This document shows positions 6,663-11,935 of a DNA stretch of 11,935 nucleotides, piece by piece. This stretch comes from Hyphomicrobiales bacterium. Its GTDB lineage: Bacteria; Pseudomonadota; Alphaproteobacteria; Rhizobiales; Aestuariivirgaceae. The position numbers were made by a program, and so were the translations under genes. The stretch lies in contig JANYGE010000068.1 in assembly GCA_025362535.1 (NCBI GenBank), positions 1 through 11,935 of the forward strand. Direction: 5' to 3'. Numbering within the stretch: position 1 is the first letter of the stretch; the number at the start of each line of letters is the position of its first letter. The notes beneath the pieces were generated by a model that saw only the letters and a list, made by a program, of their open reading frames with translations, searched no databases and was not told the origin of the DNA.

Positions 6663-7415
6663 GCAAACCTTGCAACCACCCGCCGCACGCACTGTGGCCA
6701 GCGAAGCCTCAAGACCGTCAAGCTGCGTATAGCCGGGGAACACTTGGTCATCGACGATAAAGGCCGGAGTGCCAGTGATCAACATGGTTTGCGCAAGGAT
6801 CTGGGTTTTCTGGATATTCTCAGCAATAGCCGGATCCTGCATATCCTTCTTCATCTTGGCCACATCAAGGCCAACTTCTGCAGCAATTTGATCCGTCACC
6901 TCTGCCGTAACCTTGCTCTCTGATGCAAACAAAGCCTGATGGAAGGCCCAATATTTGCCTTGCTTCACCGAAGCCAAAGCAGCGCGTGCGGCATATTCCG
7001 AACCCTCACCGAAAATCGGAAATTCTTTCATCACAATCCGCACGTTTTTGTCTTTTGCGACCAGGGCTTTCATTTCGACGATGCTCTTCTTGCACCAACC
7101 ACAATTGTAATCAAAAAACTCAACGACGGTCACATCGCCCTTGGGGTTGCCCACCACAGCGTCTGATGCATCATGAAAAATTTCACCGGCTTTGCTTTGC
7201 AATGTGCCGATACGCGCCTCTGCCTCATTCTTCTTGTCATTCACATCAAGCTTATTGGCCATGTCGCGGAGAATTTCAGGATGCTCCATGAGATAATCAT
7301 GAACAATTTTTTCCATCTCAGTTTTCTGAGCCGCAGAAAAATTATCCGCAAAAGCAGGCAGAGCCATCGTCATGGCAAACAGGGCGGCGGAAGCTAGAGC
7401 AATGATACGGCGCAT
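6660..7415 (-). CDS. DsbA-family thiol:disulfide oxidoreductase (ScsC-like N-terminus)
   Basis: A secreted thioredoxin-fold protein acting on disulfides in the periplasm. From the ATG at 7415 it has 251 residues; a GAGGA ribosome binding site about six bases upstream supports this start over an in-frame one at 7457, and it places the signal peptide at the N-terminus (1-23, ending AFA). Residues about 26-60 form a helical segment with MEKIVHDYLMEHPEIL, as in ScsC and related DsbA proteins. The catalytic site is CGWC at 105-108, in VVEFFDYNCGWCKKS, and the cis-Pro loop is GTPAF with Pro217. The helical insert lies at about 120-205. Unusually the chain ends GGCKVC, giving a second CxxC at the extreme C-terminus. 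Whether it oxidises or isomerises cannot be told: no dsbB, dsbD or scsB partner is in the window. Confidence 0.92.
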   Translation of the reverse strand: MRRIIALASAALFAMTMALPAFADNFSAAQKTEMEKIVHDYLMEHPEILRDMANKLDVNDKKNEAEARIGTLQSKAGEIFHDASDAVVGNPKGDVTVVEFFDYNCGWCKKSIVEMKALVAKDKNVRIVMKEFPIFGEGSEYAARAALASVKQGKYWAFHQALFASESKVTAEVTDQIAAEVGLDVAKMKKDMQDPAIAENIQKTQILAQTMLITGTPAFIVDDQVFPGYTQLDGLEASLATVRAAGGCKVC

Positions 7416-7477
7416 GATGATCCTCGTTGTTTCAGACAGTTTGCGCCAAAAAATCAATTCAGCACAATCACTTTTTG

Positions 7478-8854
7478 TTATTTCTTTTTTGTAAAATTCA
7501 GAAGGTCACTGGCTCTCAGCCATTCGGGCGTGCCTTTTTTGAAATAGGCCTGCGCTGCAGTGGCTTTGGTCGTGGCCAAGCCCTTGTCTCCCGTCGCTGC
7601 GGCAAACTCGGCTGTCGCAAGTTCCGCCCTTGGCACATCATTTTTAAGGGCATAGGCCCGCGCCATATATTTATAAATATCTGGCATATCGGGTTCGGTG
7701 CGCTTGGCTTCGCGCAAAAGCACCAAGGCCTCATCAGCATATTTTGGCTTTTCCGTGCTCACCAGAATCTGCGCATTCAAGACTTCCAGCAAGCCATTAT
7801 CTTTTAATAAGCTGCGGGCTTTTTTAATCGCTGGAATACCAGCTTCCGGATTGCCATTTTCAAGATAGGCTTGGGCCTTCAATTCCCAAAAATAAGGATC
7901 CTGCGGCAGCTCAGCTGTCAGACTATCAATCAAGGGAATGGCATTTTGAATATCGCCGCGCCGGAACATCGCAATTGAACGGGCATAACGCGCAGGCAAG
8001 GATTTATCTGAGGATGGGTAATGTTGAAACACTGCCTGTGGCGTATCAATAAAGCCAGCCAATTTTGCCTTGGCCAATTCGAAACGCAAAACCAATCCTG
8101 GATCGTCAGGCTTATCATAATAGGGAGAAGCTTTGACGGCGATTTCCAGAGCCCGAATACGATCGAAGGGCATGGGATGCGAAAACACATAAGGATCGGC
8201 TTTGCTGATTGATGCCAGTGATTCGTTGGCCAGCACATTGAAAAGCGTGAGCATGCCCTTGGCACTTTGGCCAGTCGCTGCGAGATATTTCAAGGCCGAT
8301 TGATCGGCCGTAGATTCCATGCCGCGTTGATATTGCAAAAAGCCACGCTGTGCCAAGCTCTGCGAACCTAAAATTACGCCTTGGCCAGCCTGTGCTGCCT
8401 CACTGCTTCCGGCCATAGCACCACCCACCATGGCAGCTGCACCCACCAATACGCCGATAATACTTTCAACACTGGCATGGGCCATTTCACTGTTCATGCG
8501 CGCCAAATGCCCACCGGCAATATGGCCAGTTTCATGCGCAATAACGCCAATCACTTCATTGGGCGAAGTAGACCGCGTGATGAGCCCGGTGTGAATGAAC
8601 ACGCGCTGGCCACCCGCCACAAAAGCATTGATACTGGGGTCAGCAATCACATAAACTTTTACCGATGTGGGATTAATACCTGCCGCTTTAAAAATGGGCC
8701 GCGAAAACAACCGCAGCAAGCCTTCAATCTCGGCATCGCGGATGAGATTGGGCCCAGCGCGCTTTACTTCTTTTGCTTCGACAAAATTTGTTCCCTGTGC
8801 CGTCAGCAACGACACAGAGAGCATGAATGTTATAATTTTCCGAAATAAGCGCAT
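7478..8854 (-). CDS. M48-family zinc metalloprotease with TPR region (BepA-like)
   Basis: A predicted periplasmic protease resembling E. coli BepA/YfgC, which checks outer-membrane protein (LptD, BAM) assembly and degrades stalled clients. From the ATG at 8854 (458 residues) there is a signal peptide in about 1-25. The M48 domain spans about 30-250. It has the zinc motif HETGH (107-111) within VIAHETGHIAGGH, the third ligand Glu180 in GMESTADQSALKYLAATG, and the SHPMPFDRI block with His226. From about 285 to 440 there are helical repeats of TPR type, for example RYARSIAMFRRGDIQNAIPL and WELKAQAYLENGNPEAGIPA. A GTG at 8866 is an alternative start, four residues longer. A Gly/Ala-rich hydrophobic segment at about 132-160 may be the membrane-facing lid. 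The gene follows rne after a short gap. Confidence 0.92.
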   Translation of the reverse strand: MRLFRKIITFMLSVSLLTAQGTNFVEAKEVKRAGPNLIRDAEIEGLLRLFSRPIFKAAGINPTSVKVYVIADPSINAFVAGGQRVFIHTGLITRSTSPNEVIGVIAHETGHIAGGHLARMNSEMAHASVESIIGVLVGAAAMVGGAMAGSSEAAQAGQGVILGSQSLAQRGFLQYQRGMESTADQSALKYLAATGQSAKGMLTLFNVLANESLASISKADPYVFSHPMPFDRIRALEIAVKASPYYDKPDDPGLVLRFELAKAKLAGFIDTPQAVFQHYPSSDKSLPARYARSIAMFRRGDIQNAIPLIDSLTAELPQDPYFWELKAQAYLENGNPEAGIPAIKKARSLLKDNGLLEVLNAQILVSTEKPKYADEALVLLREAKRTEPDMPDIYKYMARAYALKNDVPRAELATAEFAAATGDKGLATTKATAAQAYFKKGTPEWLRASDLLNFTKKK

Positions 8855-8912
8855 CAAACCCGCCACATTATTGGACCGTGTTATTCCGTTCCAATTGCGG
8901 CGCGTTTAAGGC

Positions 8913-11456
8913 TCACTTGCGCTTGCTCCACCAGCCACCTTTGCGCTCCACTGTTTCAACAGAAACGGTAGGGGCAGGGGGTTGCCATTTGCGCGCCTCA
9001 GCGTTGGTCACGGGCTCTGGAATGTGGATGACCACAGGTGGAGCGGTCGGCTCAAACCGCGCCACATGCTCAACCGGAGCATCATATGTGGGAGCTTCAT
9101 GTGTTGCATCGCCATTGGTTGCTGCAGGGCGTTCTTGGCGTTCCCCACGTTCACCTCTGCCGCCGCGTTCACGTCCGAAGCGCCCGCGCTTACGGCCACC
9201 ACGTTCACGGTTGCGGCCAGCAGCCCGCTCTTCACCTTCGGCACGTTCAACTGGCTCATCAGCATTAGCACCAGCTTCTTCTGGCGCTTCTGGGCGATCA
9301 TCAACAACTTCTGATTCGTCAGATTCGTCTGACGTGTTTTCAGAGGCAGCAGCTTGAACATTCTCATCGCCACGTTTGCCACCACGGCGACCCCGACGGC
9401 GACGCTTGCCCCGTCCATTTTCGCGCTTCTCACCATTTTCCGAATCTTCGCTCGAAGCAACTTCGGTCACATTGTCTGAACCGCTTTCATCTTCAAGTAG
9501 AGTTTCCTCTTCGATGATTTCTTCTTCAAGCTCAGGTTCATCTGAGAAAGCCGAATCCATTTGCACGGGCGCGGCGGAAGGAATGCGGCGCTTAATCGCT
9601 TCACGATCAGGTGCGCGTTCGATAATTGCTTGTGTGCCCTTCACGTCATCGCCGGGAACCAGGAAGATCGAAATCTCATATTGCGTTTCCAAAGCCAACA
9701 GACTGTCGCGCTTTTCATTGAGCAGATAGAACGCCACATCCCGCGCGCATTTAACAGTAAGATTTTCAGCGCGGCCTTTTTGTAAGTATTCTTCTATATT
9801 GCGCAGAACACCCAAACCACAAGATGATACCGAACGCACAATGCCACGGCCCTCACAATGCGGGCAGGGGCGGAACGAGCCTTCAAGAAGACCTGGGCGC
9901 AAACGTTGCCGCGACATTTCAAGAAGACCGAAATGCGAAATACGGCCCACTTGAATGCGGGCGCGATCATTCTTCAGCGCATCTTTCATCCGGCGTTCAA
10001 CCGCACGGTTGTTGCGATTTTCTTCCATATCAATGAAATCGATCACAACGAGTCCAGCCAAATCGCGCAGGCGAAGTTGGCGGGCAATTTCATCGCAGGC
10101 TTCCAAGTTGGTCTTGGTGGCGGTGTCTTCAATATTATGTTCGCGTGTCGCTTTGCCGGAGTTAATGTCAATCGACACCAAGGCTTCGGTTTGGTTGATC
10201 ACGATATAGCCGCCTGAAGGCAATGTCACCGTTGGTGAGAACAGAGCGTCAAGATGATTTTCAACTTGATAGCGTTGGAACAAAGGCCGCGCTTCTTTGT
10301 AATGCTTCACGTTTTTTGCATGTGAAGGCATCAGCATTTTCATAAATTCGCGAGCATCGCGGTAAGCGGCATCACCTTCCACCACAATTTCTTCCACATC
10401 CTTGGTATAAAGATCGCGGATCGAACGCTTGATCAAATTGCCTTCTTCATAAACCAAGCATGGTGCCTGGCTTTGCAGCGTAAGCTCGCGGACACTTTCC
10501 CACAGGCGCATAAGATAATCGAAGTCACGCTTAATTTCAGGGCGAGTGCGTTGGGCCCCAGCGGTGCGGACAATAACGCCCATGCCTTTTGGCACTTCAA
10601 CGTCTTTAGCCACTTCCTTCAAACGACGGCGATCACTCGCATCGGTAATCTTGCGAGAAATACCACCACCGCGCGCTGTGTTAGGCATGAGCACGCAATA
10701 GCGACCAGCCATTGACATATAAGTTGTGAGAGCTGCACCCTTATTGCCGCGCTCTTCTTTGACCACTTGCACCAACAAAATCTGGCGGCGCTTGATCACT
10801 TCTTGAATTTTGTAATGACGCTTGCGGGGAGCCCGGCGCGAACGCTGTGGAACTTCTTCCAAAACATCAGTTTCTTCGCCCAAGGTTTCGATCCTTTGGC
10901 TATCGGCATCACCTTCAACCACTTCGAGCTCAGCACCTTCTGCTTGCGCGACAGGGGCCTCTTCATGCTCATGGTGTTCGGCTTCAGCCTCAGCCTCAGC
11001 ATCAGCAATCAAAACCGATTCTGGTTCTTGCTCCAAAGCCATGGCTGGCGCCTCACCATGAGGCTCATCATCATGGTGATGATCTTCTTCAATAGGGTCT
11101 GCGGATTGTTGATCTTCAGAGGCTGGTGCTTCGTCCTCGTCATCATCATCGTCATTTTCAGCTGCTTCTTCTGCTTCCTGTTCAGCCAGCAGAGCCATGC
11201 GGTCAGCAATGGGGATCTGATAGTAATCAGGATGGATTTCTGCGAAAGCCAAGAACCCATGGCGATTGCCGCCATATTCCACAAAAGCCGCCTGCAATGA
11301 CGGCTCAACGCGCGTCACTTTAGCGAGATAGATATTTCCTTTGAGGGGAGTTTTATTAGCGCTTTCGAAATCAAATTCTTCAAGACGGTTACCGCGCGCA
11401 ACAACAACCCGAGTTTCCTCTGGTTGGCTGGCGTCGATGAGCATTTTTGTGCCCAT
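8913..11456 (-). CDS. rne: Ribonuclease E, degradosome scaffold
   Basis: The main endoribonuclease of mRNA decay and rRNA/tRNA processing, 847 residues. The start KMLIDASQPEETRVVV matches alphaproteobacterial RNase E. The S1 RNA-binding domain (about 36-95 and 215-260) is split by an insert at about 92-210 that is very acidic and His-rich (NDDDDDEDE, EEDHHHDDEPH, EHHEHEE). The 5'-sensor region follows. The DNase I-like catalytic part has the metal ligands Asp430 in SIDINSGKATRE and Asp473 in VIDFIDM. The Zn-link is CPHC at 531-534. After about 635 the chain is a disordered scaffold of alternating acidic and Arg/Gly-rich blocks (683-696, 748-776), ending GGWWSKRK. In Caulobacter a C-terminal Gly-Trp-Trp motif binds PNPase. 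The ATG at 11456 has a good ribosome binding site (GAAGGAA, spacing about eight). Confidence 0.97.
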   Translation of the reverse strand: MGTKMLIDASQPEETRVVVARGNRLEEFDFESANKTPLKGNIYLAKVTRVEPSLQAAFVEYGGNRHGFLAFAEIHPDYYQIPIADRMALLAEQEAEEAAENDDDDDEDEAPASEDQQSADPIEEDHHHDDEPHGEAPAMALEQEPESVLIADAEAEAEAEHHEHEEAPVAQAEGAELEVVEGDADSQRIETLGEETDVLEEVPQRSRRAPRKRHYKIQEVIKRRQILLVQVVKEERGNKGAALTTYMSMAGRYCVLMPNTARGGGISRKITDASDRRRLKEVAKDVEVPKGMGVIVRTAGAQRTRPEIKRDFDYLMRLWESVRELTLQSQAPCLVYEEGNLIKRSIRDLYTKDVEEIVVEGDAAYRDAREFMKMLMPSHAKNVKHYKEARPLFQRYQVENHLDALFSPTVTLPSGGYIVINQTEALVSIDINSGKATREHNIEDTATKTNLEACDEIARQLRLRDLAGLVVIDFIDMEENRNNRAVERRMKDALKNDRARIQVGRISHFGLLEMSRQRLRPGLLEGSFRPCPHCEGRGIVRSVSSCGLGVLRNIEEYLQKGRAENLTVKCARDVAFYLLNEKRDSLLALETQYEISIFLVPGDDVKGTQAIIERAPDREAIKRRIPSAAPVQMDSAFSDEPELEEEIIEEETLLEDESGSDNVTEVASSEDSENGEKRENGRGKRRRRGRRGGKRGDENVQAAASENTSDESDESEVVDDRPEAPEEAGANADEPVERAEGEERAAGRNRERGGRKRGRFGRERGGRGERGERQERPAATNGDATHEAPTYDAPVEHVARFEPTAPPVVIHIPEPVTNAEARKWQPPAPTVSVETVERKGGWWSKRK

Positions 11457-11935
11457 GTTCTAAATTCCTTCGTGCCGCAGAGCGGCCCATACAGTTTGCG
11501 TTTTGAGCCGAATTTACAAAACCAAATGAACGGGCGGGCCTGCTGGCAATAATGGGCAAATCAAATGCAGACTGCGAAAAAGCACACATCGCCGCAGAGC
11601 TTCTCGAGCCCGGGGAAAAAAGATGATGTGCAACAGCCTGTATCATGCCCTGGTTGACCTTGTGCCCAGCAACGGCTGAGCGGTTAAAACGCTTGCCTCA
11701 TCTGGCATCCATACCAAATCAGGACTTTTCGGGCTCCACGGGGAACCCACCACAACGCAATTGGTAAGGCAGAAACAACTCTGTTCGGACACCTGACCGT
11801 TGCGAAACTGTTGCTCTTGCAGCCTTAAGTTTAACCTTGAGTCTGCTGGAAGAGACAAAGCCTTTGTAAGCATCATTTATGGCCTTTGCAAGGGAACAGC
11901 TCAAACTTGCCTTCAGTTACTTCTGATCATTGGAA
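11457..11935 (-). promoter_or_regulatory. Upstream region and probable long 5' leader of rne
   Basis: These 479 bases contain no frame I accept as a gene. Short leftward frames of about 77 and 85 codons exist but show no family motif, no convincing start site and no composition like the neighbours. The ribosome binding site of rne is TTCCTTC on this strand (11465-11471). Beside it is a hairpin, listed separately. Further up, ATGAT at 11623-11627 and ATCAT at 11642-11646 could pair weakly, with six A's (six T's in the transcript) right after the stem. RNase E in other bacteria controls its own mRNA through its 5' leader; a similar role here is inference. No promoter could be picked with confidence, nor the start of any gene beyond the right edge. 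Confidence 0.5.
11474..11486 (-). promoter_or_regulatory. GC-rich hairpin next to the rne ribosome binding site
   Basis: GCCGC and GCGGC form a perfect five-base all-GC stem with a three-base loop (AGA on this strand, TCT in the transcript). It ends two bases before the GAAGGAA ribosome binding site of rne. Such a stem could limit ribosome loading or act as a protein or RNase landing site. The stem is short, so chance is a real alternative. Confidence 0.4.

Noticed and set aside
7416..7477. AT-rich pairing between the M48 and dsbA-like genes as a terminator
   Set aside because: The stem needs mismatches and wobble pairs and has almost no G-C pairs, so it would be unstable.
11067..11083. Perfect inverted repeat ATCATCA-TGG-TGATGAT
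   Set aside because: It is inside rne and is explained by the His/Asp codon run in the S1 insert.
10767..11300. Rightward open frame of 177 codons with hydrophobic stretches
   Set aside because: It is the opposite-strand shadow of the acidic RNase E insert, where Glu/Asp codons read backwards give Phe, Leu, Ile and Val.
11389..11646. Leftward open frame of 85 codons that overlaps the start of rne
   Set aside because: It runs out of frame into rne, whose start is well supported; its Cys/Arg/Ser-rich product looks like chance translation.
11653..11690. TTGACC at 11653 as a rightward promoter
   Set aside because: No acceptable -10 element lies 16-18 bases downstream.
11643..11876. Leftward open frame of 77 codons upstream of rne
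   Set aside because: No recognisable motif, no good ribosome binding site, composition unlike the neighbouring proteins, and it lies where a leader is expected.

Overview
This window looks like a chromosomal core region of an alphaproteobacterium, most likely of the Hyphomicrobiales (Rhizobiales). Three things point there. The protein families are an NDUFA12-type complex I subunit, a DUF2155 protein and an RNase E with an insert in its S1 domain and a Gly-Trp-Trp tail. The gene order aroQ-accB-accC-aat faces an NDUFA12/MlaD/DUF2155 group, as remembered for rhizobial genomes. Base composition looks moderate by eye, below that of most soil rhizobia. I see no IS element, phage gene, tRNA, rRNA, CRISPR array or attachment site.

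Left part (1-3641): the first bases hold the N-terminus of a TauE/SafE-type membrane exporter read leftwards. Across a 90-base AT-rich divergent gap lies a large membrane protein fusing a DedA/VTT domain, a PAP2 domain and an LssY-like C-terminal domain. Its PAP2 active site is degraded. Then comes a compact rightward trio: a complex I NDUFA12-like subunit, the MCE-domain lipid-transport protein MlaD, and the secreted DUF2155 protein. MlaD and DUF2155 overlap by four bases (ATGA).

Right part (3623-11456): seven genes run leftwards in the order rne, M48 metalloprotease with TPRs, DsbA-like thiol oxidoreductase, aroQ, accB, accC, aat. Gaps range from 2 to 62 bases, so one long transcript is plausible, though an internal promoter before dsbA or aroQ cannot be excluded. 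The group joins RNA decay (RNase E scaffold), envelope protein quality control and disulfide chemistry (M48, DsbA), the shikimate pathway (AroQ), the biotin half of acetyl-CoA carboxylase (AccB, AccC) and N-end-rule tagging (Aat). The 3' end of aat overlaps the 3' end of the DUF2155 gene by 19 bases, tail to tail.

The last 479 bases (11457-11935) have no convincing gene. They are best read as the promoter and 5' leader of rne, with a short GC-rich hairpin directly beside the ribosome binding site. No new defence or mobile system is visible. The best leads are the probable pseudo-phosphatase in the DedA fusion, the extra C-terminal CxxC of the DsbA protein, the acidic/His-rich insert in RNase E, and the rne leader.
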